Of a stretch of DNA of 64,000 nt, positions 1-9,800 are shown one piece after another; position 1 is the stretch's first letter, and each line of letters opens with the position of its first letter. The position numbers were made by a program, and so were the translations under genes. Under the pieces are notes generated by a model. The model did not search any database and had not been told where the DNA came from. It saw only the letters and a list, made by a program, of their open reading frames with translations. The stretch covers positions 2,075,001 to 2,139,000 of the forward strand of contig NZ_CP015109.1 of assembly GCF_002082015.1 (NCBI RefSeq). Direction: 5' to 3'. The stretch comes from Sporosarcina ureae. GTDB lineage: Bacteria; Bacillota; Bacilli; Bacillales_A; Planococcaceae.

Positions 1-1120
<1,120 letters not shown>

Positions 1121-1195
1121 TATTATAAAAAGTAGTTACTTGAACTACACAATGTCCTTTATTCAGTTTTGAGTGAACAAGCTTTACTCAAAGAG

Positions 1196-1311
<116 letters not shown>

Positions 1312-1316
1312 ACGCG

Positions 1317-1347
1317 AAGCCATTCCCTATGGGGAGTGGCTTTTTTG
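1317..1347 (+). terminator. rRNA operon terminator
   Basis: Stem AAGCCA-TTCCC / GGGGAG-TGGCTT with a short loop, followed by six or more T residues directly downstream of 5S. Confidence 0.9.
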
Positions 1348-1411
1348 TGTTTCGTTTTTGCATTTAATAATAGAAAGAGTTGATTGGAACTTGATGAGTT
1401 CATACTTTATC

Positions 1412-1663
1412 CGCTCATAGATCTGGATTATTCGCTCTATTGCGCTGCTTAACCGCTCATTAAGTTGCGATCATCGCTCAATCCCTTCGCGTACCCGCTC
1501 AATGAGCCTGGAAATTCGCTCTATGCCCCTGCATATCGGCTCAATGAACTCCAGGAACCGCTCAATCGCCTCGTATATCCGCTCAAAGTGTCACAGTAGC
1601 CGCTCAATAAGTCATGGCAATTGCTCTATGCCCCTACGTATCCGCTCAAAAAGTCATAACAAC
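1412..1663. repeat. Degenerate 21-bp tandem array, 12 units
   Basis: The motif CGCTCA (variants CGCTCT, GGCTCA, TGCTCT) starts at 1412, 1433, 1454, 1475, 1496, 1517, 1538, 1559, 1580, 1601, 1622 and 1643: exactly 21 bp apart every time. The rest of each unit is degenerate, with a weak AATG...TATC consensus. This array fills most of the 485 bp between the 5S gene and the next CDS. Because 21 is a multiple of 3, one frame is open (1502-1732) and gives a seven-residue pattern, but it lacks a ribosome binding site; I read the array as non-coding. Confidence 0.85.
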
Positions 1664-1796
1664 CCGTACTACGGCCCACTACTCTACCTAAAAAGAACAC
1701 TAAACTTTTATATAAAAGTTTATTTACCCTAATAGTCTATAGTTAGTTGGGGTATATTGGTAGTATGACACGTACGATAGCAGAGGAGGGGATTCT

Positions 1797-2603
1797 ATGA
1801 TCATGATGATAATTAAACGCTTCTTTAAAGAACGCTTTTTTGACCAAGCAGCGCAGAATGCTTATTACTTGTTACTTTCCATATTGCCTTTTTTACTAGT
1901 AGTATTGTCGATTGTGCAATTTCTTCCTTTGGAAGAGGCTAGTATTTTAGCGTTACTGCGGCCATTCGTGCCGGATGAATCTTTTCAGCTAATTGAGCAA
2001 AGTGTTCAGTCCGTACTCTATAAAAGTCACGGCAAGTTGCTTGCGCTCAGTGTGCTAGCTGCATTGTGGACGACATCCGTTGCGGTACAATCATTTGCAC
2101 GGTCATTGGACATGGCAAATCGAAAGCTTCACCAGCAAGCTCTATGGATTAGTATAATCCGTAATCTTGGTGTAACCATTCTTTTCATGCTGATCGTTCC
2201 GATGTCATTATTTTTACCGTTGATTGAAAAGCTTATACATACTGTCATTGCATATTATGATGTGCTAGATGCATGGGAAGGCTGGTTGTATATATGGCCT
2301 AATATAAAGTGGGGTCTTGGCACGTTCTTTCTATTTTTGTTCTTTCTGTTATTTTATCAACTTATGCCAACAGGAAAGATGAAGTGGAAAGAAGCGCTAC
2401 CGGGTGCCTTGCTTTCAGCATTTGGTTGGCAGTTCGTTTCATTACTATTCGGAGAGTATGTATCACGGGTGGATTATTCTAGGCTATATGGACAATTGGC
2501 AGGGATTATCATGCTTGTGTTATGGTTTTATCTAACGGCAGTGATTATTATTCTTTCGGGGTTATTGAATGCAGAGTGGAAAAAGAGGAGGCGGTCTAAA
2601 TGA
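1797..2603 (+). CDS. YihY/BrkB-family integral membrane protein
   Basis: 268 residues with about six hydrophobic segments and the family's features: an N-terminal amphipathic helix before the first membrane span, a central Q-S-F-A-R-S region and a late YSRLYGQLAG segment followed by a final membrane span. The family is widespread and of uncertain function; earlier 'ribonuclease BN' labels are not supported. The ATG is preceded by AGAGGAGGGG at a good distance. Its stop overlaps the next gene's start by 4 nt (ATGA), so it is translationally coupled to the HssRS-like regulators and probably belongs to the same operon. A role in heme stress would be inference from this coupling only. Confidence 0.85.
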   Translation: MIMMIIKRFFKERFFDQAAQNAYYLLLSILPFLLVVLSIVQFLPLEEASILALLRPFVPDESFQLIEQSVQSVLYKSHGKLLALSVLAALWTTSVAVQSFARSLDMANRKLHQQALWISIIRNLGVTILFMLIVPMSLFLPLIEKLIHTVIAYYDVLDAWEGWLYIWPNIKWGLGTFFLFLFFLLFYQLMPTGKMKWKEALPGALLSAFGWQFVSLLFGEYVSRVDYSRLYGQLAGIIMLVLWFYLTAVIIILSGLLNAEWKKRRRSK

Positions 2604-3271
2604 AAATCTTAGTAGTGGATGATGATATACATATTTTAGAGTTGGTTAGTATTCATTTGCGACAGGCGGGGTATACCGTTGTGAAAGCGATGAATGGATT
2701 AGAGGCGCTTGAGGTAGTCGAAAAAGAATGGCCAGACTTAGCGGTCGTGGATGTGATGATGCCAGGCATGGACGGTTATATGCTGACGAAAAAGCTTCGG
2801 GAAGATACGGAAATTCCGGTGTTGTTGTTGACGGCTAAAGGTGAGATGGAAGATAAGGAGCGCGGTTTTTTGGCTGGATCGGATGATTATTTGGTGAAGC
2901 CGTTTGAACCGAAAGAGTTATTGTTCCGGATACATGCAATTTTGCGGCGTTATGATAAAGCGGTGGACCGGATGATTCAAGTCGGTCCGATAGTGATTAA
3001 TAGACAGAGTTATGAAGTATTGTTTGGTAAGAAGTCATTACTGCTGCCATTAAAGGAGTTTGAATTGTTGTCAGTGTTAGCTTCTCGTCATAGTCAAGTG
3101 TTTCCGCGAGAAGTGTTAGTGGAGCGTGTATGGGGTTTTGATTATGAAGGGGATGAACAGACGTTGAGTGTACATATCAAACGTTTACGCGACAAACTTG
3201 GAAAGCTTACGAATCAAGTGAAAATTGTAACGATACGTGGTGTTGGTTACAAGCTTGAGGTTTTGGAATGA
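2600..3271 (+). CDS. hssR: HssR-like OmpR-family response regulator
   Basis: 223 residues: receiver domain (1-115; acidic pocket DDD at 7-9, phospho-acceptor D51, KPFEPKELLFRI after the conserved lysine) and a C-terminal winged helix (about 130-220). Several stretches match my memory of Staphylococcus HssR closely: the GSDDY...KPFE region, the LRRY that follows it, GFDYEGDEQT and VHIKRLRDKL. HssR responds to heme through HssS and activates hrtAB. No hrtAB is in this window, but an HssR-like direct repeat stands before the gene at 4722. Overlaps the upstream and downstream genes by 4 nt each. Confidence 0.85.
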   Translation: MKILVVDDDIHILELVSIHLRQAGYTVVKAMNGLEALEVVEKEWPDLAVVDVMMPGMDGYMLTKKLREDTEIPVLLLTAKGEMEDKERGFLAGSDDYLVKPFEPKELLFRIHAILRRYDKAVDRMIQVGPIVINRQSYEVLFGKKSLLLPLKEFELLSVLASRHSQVFPREVLVERVWGFDYEGDEQTLSVHIKRLRDKLGKLTNQVKIVTIRGVGYKLEVLE

Positions 3272-4647
3272 AGTCGCTGTACGAAAAGTTTCTCGTCTTA
3301 ACAGTTGGAATTATGCTAGCGAGTGCGATAGTAGCGTTTCTTTCCGTCAATACATATTATCATCGATACTTGAAAGAAGAGAACGATGCAAAGAATGTTC
3401 AAGTTGCTGAGCAAATAGCGTTGTTCATTGAAGCGAATAAGGGGATGGATTTGCCTGCATACTTCGACATGCTTGCTAGTACGGGGTATAAGTTACTCGT
3501 CAAATCACCTTCAGGGGCTTCAGCTATTTATGGGGAAGCATTTCGCGAAGATAACCTCGAGGACGAAGCAGTTCAGAAGGTCTATAGTGGGAAGGTTTAT
3601 CACGGTATGCGAGATCTAAAGGCAGAGACGTTCGTGACGGGTTATTTCTCTAATGAGTCAGCTAATACTGTAGGCGTACCGTTTATGTATGGTGGTCAGA
3701 CATATGCGCTGTTTTTGCGACCAGATATTAAAATGCTATTCACGGAAATTCATTATTTGCTTGGTGGCATGGTAATTGTCATGGCGATTATCAGTATTTT
3801 TGCGATGCTCGTCGTTGCGCACAAACTGATTGCACCGATTGTTGTGTTGACAAGAGCGACAAAGAAGGTAGGCGAAGAGCAGTTTACGAGTGAGTTGTCG
3901 ATTGATCGACGTGATGAGATTGGGCAACTTGCAAAGAGCTTTCAACAGATGGTTGATCGGTTGAGTGAGAACGACCAGATTCGAAAGGCATTTGTCAGTG
4001 ATGTGTCGCATGATTTCCAGTCACCTTTATTGAATATTAAAGGTTATGCAGACTTATTATCAGATGAAGAGCTACCCGCTAATGAACGGATACGTTATGC
4101 AGGAATCATTCAATCGGAAACAGAACGACTTTCGACATTGACGCAGCAATTGTTATTGCTGACGTCACTCGATCAATTAATCTCTCCATTGCAGAAGAAA
4201 ATATTCCGTATTGACCAGCAAGTAAAGGAAACAGTACGGAAATTTCAATGGTTATTGCAAGAAAAGGAGATGTCGGTTATGCTCGAAATTGATGACGTTA
4301 CGTATGAAGGGGATCCTGCTTTTCTGGAGAAAGTATGGGAGAATTTATTATCAAATGCATTGAAGTATTCACCAGATGGAGAAACGATCGATATTCGATT
4401 GACCGAGTACGAAAATGAAATCTGTTTCTCTATTGAAGATACGGGAATTGGCCTTTCACCTGATACTAAGAATCGAATATTTGACCGTTTTTATCGTGCA
4501 GATCACTCAAGAACACGTGAAGTAGAAGGGACAGGTCTTGGATTATCTATTGTTGAGCAAGTTGTACGGCTTCATGATGGTCGTATAGATGTAATCAGTG
4601 AGTTAGGTAGGGGTACGACATTCACCGTGTATTTACCTAAATTGTAA
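3268..4647 (+). CDS. hssS: HssS-like heme-responsive sensor histidine kinase
   Basis: 459 residues: membrane span about 8-28, extracytoplasmic sensor about 30-160, second span about 163-185, HAMP about 186-238, dimerisation domain with H248 in SDVSHDFQSP, and HATPase with N, G1 (DTGIGLS) and G2 (GTGLGLS) boxes. The sensor region shares the HssS landmarks YYH near the first span, GEAFREDNL, YHGMRD, FVTGYFSN and LRPDI. HssS proteins detect heme excess at the membrane. The phospho-histidine context HDFQSP differs from the common HELRTP, but the histidine is present. Translationally coupled to hssR by ATGA. Confidence 0.85.
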   Translation: MKSLYEKFLVLTVGIMLASAIVAFLSVNTYYHRYLKEENDAKNVQVAEQIALFIEANKGMDLPAYFDMLASTGYKLLVKSPSGASAIYGEAFREDNLEDEAVQKVYSGKVYHGMRDLKAETFVTGYFSNESANTVGVPFMYGGQTYALFLRPDIKMLFTEIHYLLGGMVIVMAIISIFAMLVVAHKLIAPIVVLTRATKKVGEEQFTSELSIDRRDEIGQLAKSFQQMVDRLSENDQIRKAFVSDVSHDFQSPLLNIKGYADLLSDEELPANERIRYAGIIQSETERLSTLTQQLLLLTSLDQLISPLQKKIFRIDQQVKETVRKFQWLLQEKEMSVMLEIDDVTYEGDPAFLEKVWENLLSNALKYSPDGETIDIRLTEYENEICFSIEDTGIGLSPDTKNRIFDRFYRADHSRTREVEGTGLGLSIVEQVVRLHDGRIDVISELGRGTTFTVYLPKL

Positions 4648-4653
4648 CAGGCA

Positions 4654-4686
4654 GTTCATCTTCCGTTCATCTTGGGGTGTTATGAT
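4654..4686 (+). promoter_or_regulatory. HssR-like direct repeat plus -10 element
   Basis: Two perfect copies of GTTCATCTT at 4654-4662 and 4665-4673 (11-bp period, 2-nt spacer), followed after 7 nt by TATGAT (4681-4686). No -35 is evident; the repeat occupies its place. The known HssR box of staphylococci is a direct repeat of GTTCATATT with a 2-nt spacer, so this differs by one base per half. Confidence 0.75.
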
Positions 4687-4721
4687 TAATGTAATAGAAA
4701 GTCGACAGGAGGAAATATCAT

Positions 4722-5126
4722 ATGCAAGAAAAATGGAGTTTACGATTGATTCGCGTTGCGGCGATTTTTGGTCTAATTGGGACAGTACTTGGTTCCCACA
4801 TGGCGGGTGCAGGTTCCTATGCGTTCCGTCCAATTCACGCGCATATCTTACTAGTAGGTTGGTTGTCAGTATTTTCATGGGGTGTGTTCTACAAGATTTA
4901 TCGAGTTCGTGCTAGAAAGCTATTAACATTGCAAGGCTGGACAGGGATTATCGGTGCGATAGGTTTAACGGCGGGTATGTGGTTACAGTTCATGCAACCC
5001 TTCAATGTCAATGAAGTATTCGCACTTATATTTTATATCGTAGGTGGTACGGTGCTATTAGTAAGTTTTGCTTTATTCGTAGTCGTAACATTTATGATTG
5101 AAAAAACACCTACTGCACGTCAATAA
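4722..5126 (+). CDS. Small four-span membrane protein with heme-copper-oxidase-like HAH motif
   Basis: 134 residues with four predicted membrane spans (about 8-27, 36-57, 68-88, 97-122). The second span holds RPIHAHILLVGW, which resembles the histidine-containing helix of cytochrome oxidase subunit I and NorB-type proteins; similar small proteins are often annotated as cytochrome oxidase-like. Heme or metal binding by H-A-H is plausible but unproven. The ATG follows AGGAGG with good spacing. Its promoter carries an HssR-like box and it sits directly after hssS, so heme-responsive expression is inferred. A terminator follows, so it is probably a single-gene unit. Confidence 0.75.
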   Translation: MQEKWSLRLIRVAAIFGLIGTVLGSHMAGAGSYAFRPIHAHILLVGWLSVFSWGVFYKIYRVRARKLLTLQGWTGIIGAIGLTAGMWLQFMQPFNVNEVFALIFYIVGGTVLLVSFALFVVVTFMIEKTPTARQ

Positions 5127-5134
5127 ATAGTTGT

Positions 5135-5173
5135 CCAAGAATCCGGATCATACCAGGTTCTTGGGCTTTTTAT
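5135..5173 (+). terminator. Rho-independent terminator
   Basis: Stem CCAAGAA / TTCTTGG (5135-5141 and 5158-5164) followed by a T-rich run; ends the 4722 gene. Confidence 0.8.
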
Positions 5174-5281
5174 TGTCGAATTATAGAGGAAAGTTTTTAC
5201 TGATAATCAGTAGTTTCAACAAATATTTCACAACCCATATGGCATACTAGAGCAACCTAACAGATGAAGGAGCGAATGACT

Positions 5282-5938
5282 ATGACTGCTCGCAATCGGT
5301 TTCACCTCATTATGATTTGTTTTACTGTCTTGATTGCTGGGACGTTGTTGATTAAACAAACGGCGAGTTCGGAACAACAAAAGATTGAAACGATAGGAAT
5401 AGATTACGCCCAGATGAATCAATCCGTGGAAAAAGTGCTGAAAGATATGCCCGAAATTAAAGAAGAGCTGAAATCTATCCAATCGGGAATACATAGTAAT
5501 CAGCTAGATCAATCATTTTCCATAAATAAGACAGAATTTCGTTTGCGTGTAAAAAATAATTTGACAGAGGAAGAGCACTCATCCCCATTCCTTAGAGGAA
5601 TAGCGGAGAAGCAAACCGATCATTATCAGGATGCCTTAGACATTGCAGAGGAAGCTTATGGAATTACGGTAACGGAAGATGAAATAGATGCATATATTAA
5701 AGAGAACGTCTCGACGATTTGGGATGCAGAAAAACGAAAATATGCGAAATCGCTACAATTAACGCTAAATGAATTGGACTATCAATTTGACCGAGATATT
5801 TATGTGATGAATGTTCTGTGGGAAAGAGTACTGCCAATCGTAATGCAAGAGTTTCCGAGGCAGCGTGGTGAAAGTGGACAAGCGTATGGAAAGCGATTGA
5901 AAGAAGAATTTTTCAGTAGTAATGAAGACGCTGTTTAG
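5282..5938 (+). CDS. Membrane-anchored protein with SurA-N-like helical region
   Basis: 218 residues from ATG 5282. Upstream in-frame ATGs at 5264 and 5276 overlap or crowd the AAGGAG at 5267-5272, so 5282 fits best. It has one N-terminal membrane segment (about 8-25) with an extracytoplasmic remainder rich in charged residues. The part from about 105 to 160 (DALDIAEEAYGITVTEDEID, then NVSTIW) resembles the chaperone helix region of SurA/PrsA-type foldases, but no peptidyl-prolyl isomerase domain is present. Possible secretion-side chaperone or unknown function. Terminators on both sides suggest it is monocistronic. Confidence 0.65.
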   Translation: MTARNRFHLIMICFTVLIAGTLLIKQTASSEQQKIETIGIDYAQMNQSVEKVLKDMPEIKEELKSIQSGIHSNQLDQSFSINKTEFRLRVKNNLTEEEHSSPFLRGIAEKQTDHYQDALDIAEEAYGITVTEDEIDAYIKENVSTIWDAEKRKYAKSLQLTLNELDYQFDRDIYVMNVLWERVLPIVMQEFPRQRGESGQAYGKRLKEEFFSSNEDAV

Positions 5939-5962
5939 AGATGAATTACTAAAATAGATTGA

Positions 5963-5999
5963 AGAGACTATTCATGACATAAGTTTAGTCTCTTTTTAT
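5963..5999 (+). terminator. Rho-independent terminator
   Basis: Perfect 8-bp stem AGAGACTA / TAGTCTCT (5963-5970, 5986-5993) followed by TTTTATT. Confidence 0.85.
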
Positions 6000-6003
6000 T
6001 GTT

Positions 6004-6037
6004 GTTTAAGAGTTTTGTAAGAGGTTGTCATTATACT
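6004..6037 (+). promoter_or_regulatory. CiaR-like direct-repeat promoter, copy 1
   Basis: TTTAAG (6005-6010), 5 nt, TGTAAG (6016-6021), 10 nt, TATACT (6032-6037). The same layout and spacing recurs at 14000-14033. It matches the published CiaR promoter layout of streptococci (TTTAAG-N5-WTTAAG-N10-TATAAT). It drives the sortase/adhesin unit. Confidence 0.65.
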
Positions 6038-6077
6038 CGTATGAGTGAAGAATATGTCTATCAAGGGAGAGAGTGTG

Positions 6078-6698
6078 ATGGCTCGAAAATGTATAGGTTG
6101 GGTTCTTGTCATTGCCGGAGTGCTAGTTGTTAGTTATCCAATGTTGAAGAATATAGCATACGATAAGCAACAACAGGAACTTCTTGAAGCCTTTGATCAG
6201 CTCGGTACCATGGAACCTACAGTTTTTGAGGATGAATCGAAGAATCCGACATCAGCAGAGGCCCCAACTGATAAGAAAAATCCTTCGCTAGAAGGCAGTC
6301 GTGGAATTGTCTCAATTGATAAAATCGATTTGAAGATGTTGATGTTCGACGGCGTCACCGAGAACGAGCTCGGAAAAGGTGCAGGCATCATGGAGCCACA
6401 TAAAGACTTTACAAAACATAATGTCGGTCTTGCAGGGCATCGTGCAGTGGCGGATGGCAAACAGTTCAATCGACTTGGAGAACTGGAAGTAGGCGACGAC
6501 ATTCAAGTGAATACGCAGAATGAAATCTTGCATTACCGCATCACCGACACATTCGTTGTACATAAAACAGATGTTTCGGTATTAGAAGATCAAGAAACAC
6601 CGCAACTCACACTCGTCACATGCACACCACTAGGTAGCTGGCATCCGCCGGACCGATTGATTGTGCAAGCAGAGCTTCAGGAAGTGGAGAAGCGTTAG
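6078..6698 (+). CDS. Sortase (class D-like)
   Basis: 206 residues from ATG 6078, preceded by GGGAGAG; a GTG at 6045 is also in frame but has no ribosome site. N-terminal signal anchor about 6-22, charged linker to about 72, then the sortase barrel with catalytic H121 (LAGHRA), C182 (LVTCTP) and R193 (PPDRLIV). The TLVTC and N-terminal anchor layout fits class D transpeptidases of Gram-positive bacteria. It cleaves LPXTG-like signals and links proteins to the cell wall. The only visible substrate is the next gene, 109 nt downstream, whose signal is LPQTG, so a dedicated enzyme-substrate pair is likely. Confidence 0.9.
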   Translation: MARKCIGWVLVIAGVLVVSYPMLKNIAYDKQQQELLEAFDQLGTMEPTVFEDESKNPTSAEAPTDKKNPSLEGSRGIVSIDKIDLKMLMFDGVTENELGKGAGIMEPHKDFTKHNVGLAGHRAVADGKQFNRLGELEVGDDIQVNTQNEILHYRITDTFVVHKTDVSVLEDQETPQLTLVTCTPLGSWHPPDRLIVQAELQEVEKR

Positions 6699-6807
6699 CC
6701 GAATTATTTACATATAGATAAGGGCAACAAAAGGGGGACATATATTTGATGGATCGGCGGCTAATGACCGAGCAATATATAATGAAAAGAGAAGAGGCGA
6801 ACGTAAA

Positions 6808-9800
6808 TTGAAGAAACAGATACACATATTCATGCTGACACTTCTGATTTTGGGTCAGGCTATTCTGGGTCCAATCGATGCGAGTATGGCGAGTGCGGAA
6901 AGTTTTCCCCAGCCTACTTCGAGTGATGTAAGAAATGAAATGCAACAAAAAGAGGAGAAGAGAAATTCCGCTCAGGCGGACGAAGGAAAGGTCGAGTTTC
7001 CTGAACAAGATCCAGGTAAAGTTGAGGTAGTTAAACCTGAAGAATCAAAAGAACCTGTAAAGCCTAATTCAGAAACTGAGGGATCTAAAGACTCTGAAGA
7101 AAAACCAGAGAAACCTTCTGTAAATCCTGGAGAGAATCTGGAAGGAAATCCGGTTGTTAAACCAGAAAGTAATCCCGGAATAAAACCAGAAGTTAAACCA
7201 GAGGAAAAACCCGAGTCTCCGTCCGCAGATGACTCTGAGCCTGACGCAGTTGTGGATGAAGATGTAATGGAAGAAGAAAAAGATCTAGAGGACACAGACT
7301 TAGATGAAGAATTGATTGAAGAAAAGTTGGAAGAAGTAGAAATAGAAACGTTAGCCGCTGGAGAACTACCTGCCTCAGTGATTACCGGTACCAAGTTTAA
7401 AATTAATGGTACTTTAATTTCAGGAACAGGTCCATTCGCAGTGAAGAATGGAGACAACGCCACACTACAATTTAATCTGGAACTTGCAGCTGGTCATACA
7501 TATGGTCCAGGTTCTACATTAAAATATACTTTGCCCGAAGTCTTCAAAGGCATTACATTCTCCCTAGGAACTAATTTTGGTGGACTTGGTGAAATCACGA
7601 AATCCGGAAGAGAAATCACGATAACATTTAATGATTCGATTATTGATGAACATGGTGTAGGAACAGCACTGGAAAATGCCAAGTTTACTATTGGTGCAAC
7701 ATTAAAGAGTGTAGACAATGAAACTAATCAAAAGGTAGAATTACCAGGAAAACAAATTATTGAGTTAAATTTTGCGCCAGTGAATGGGAACTCCATTACG
7801 AAAGAAAGTGGTATAGCAAAACCTAGTGCTACAAATAGTGAATTTATTGAATGGGAAGTAATAGTAAATACAGACTTAAAAGCAAATGGAACAGTGGCAT
7901 TCAAAGATACGTTAACTACCAATACCGGTAGTGGACATATTTATGATCAAACTTCTGTCGTGATTACTGAACTTTCTATGAAGGCAGACGGTAGTTATAC
8001 AGAATCTGCAACTGGATTAACTCCAACATTTGACGGAGCTAATAAAGTAATGTCCTTAAATCTGGATGGAACAAAAGCGTATAAAATAAAATATAAAACT
8101 ATACCAGAAGATCCGGGTAATAATGAATCTGTGCAGTATCAAAATAACGCAGAATACGGCAATGCGAAAAGCGGGACTAAGTCTGCCACAGTTACTTATG
8201 GTACACCTCTTAAAAAGAGTGTTTCTAAGAGGCCAAGTGGTTCTGACTTAGCGACAGAGTGGAAAATTGATTATAACTTCAATAATCGTACCATTTCGAA
8301 AAATGATGCTGTACTAAAAGATACATGGACTACAAGTGGTGGTGCGGGTTCTGGAAAACAAGTTTTATCCGACTTCAATGTATATAAAGCAGATGGAACT
8401 ACACCCGTTGCTGCAAACGTATATACCAAAACGGACAATGGTGACGGTCAAGGATTTACGCTTCAATTCAATCAAGAAGTGACTACACCATATGTCATTA
8501 AATATAAAACAACACCAAGTGATATATTCGCTGCACAAGATTTCAAAGTAACCAATACGGTTAAACGTGAAGACATAAAAATTGGCGATAAGACTGCGTC
8601 ACAATCTTATACCAAGAAAAGTTTTGTCTTGAACAAGACTGCTAATTCAATTGACTATGAGGCAAAAACAATTAAGTGGAGTCTTACTGCCAACCAAGCA
8701 AATTACAGTTTGGATGCCAACTCTGTTTTCGAAGATGAGTTCACAAATAGTAATATGACTTTGCAGGAAGACACGCTTAAAGTAACAGTTGGGGGAGCTA
8801 GCTTAACAAAAGGCACTGATTATACTGTCACTGATATTTCAAAGAACGGATTTAAAGTTACATTATTGAAGGCCGTTGATAAAGAAATAAAGATTTCTTA
8901 TACAACTGATTATGATATAAGAGATATCGGTACGAATACTCGTACATTTAAGAATGATGTTGTACTGAAAGATAGTGGATTGCCTAAAGATCCATCAGAT
9001 TCTGCAGAGGTATCAATCAAATCGGAACAAAAAGCGAATGGAAAAAAGGAAGGGAAGTACAACTATGCAACACAGGAATTTGAGTGGGAAGTAGAGGTAA
9101 ACTTTAACTACAACAAGTTTACTAACGCTATCTTTGAAGATGTTTTACCAGATACTCAAGAGGTCACGGATATACAGGTCTATTCAGGAACACTTAATTC
9201 AGCTGGAAACTTCCAACAAGGTACTGCACTAAGTGTTACTAATATTGCTAATGAACCTAACAAAATTACATTGGATTTAGGAGCTATTACGACTCCACAT
9301 AAAGTGGTCTACAAAACTAAAGACAAAGATGGAGTTTATCCAGTAACTAGAGGTAATATTACAATTACAAACCAAGCTAAGCTAACACAGGACGGTAATC
9401 CTGACTTAACTTCTTCTTGGACAAAAACAGTACGGGTTAATTATACAGATAAATTGATCAATAAAACCGGAGTACAAGTAGGCGGTACGGCAGGAATCAA
9501 GTGGAACTTTGAATTCAACTATGCACAATCAAATCTGCAAAAAGTAGTTATTACAGATACAGTAGGGGCTAGCGATGGATCTCCTGATCAGATTATAGAT
9601 CCTGATTCATTCAAAGTATATGAAGTAGCCTTGACAGGTTCAGGATCAAAGCCATCAATAGGCAAAACTGAATTAAAAAGCGGATACACGCTAAATATAG
9701 ATAACAAGACTGGTAAATTCACATTGACTCTTCCGGATGGTAATAAAGCGTACTACGTTGAATATGAAACTACTTACTTCGGACCTAGTGGCGCGAATTC

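Noticed and set aside
1412..1663. Array considered as a CRISPR
   Set aside because: Repeats are only about 6 bp conserved with 15-bp gaps; far from CRISPR repeat and spacer sizes, and no cas genes are near.
1502..1732. 76-codon frame with a seven-residue periodic pattern
   Set aside because: It is the 21-bp array read in phase; it has no ribosome site and no coherent protein features.
6972..7463. 163-codon serine-rich frame on the minus strand
   Set aside because: Antisense shadow of the acidic Pro/Glu/Lys stalk of the adhesin.
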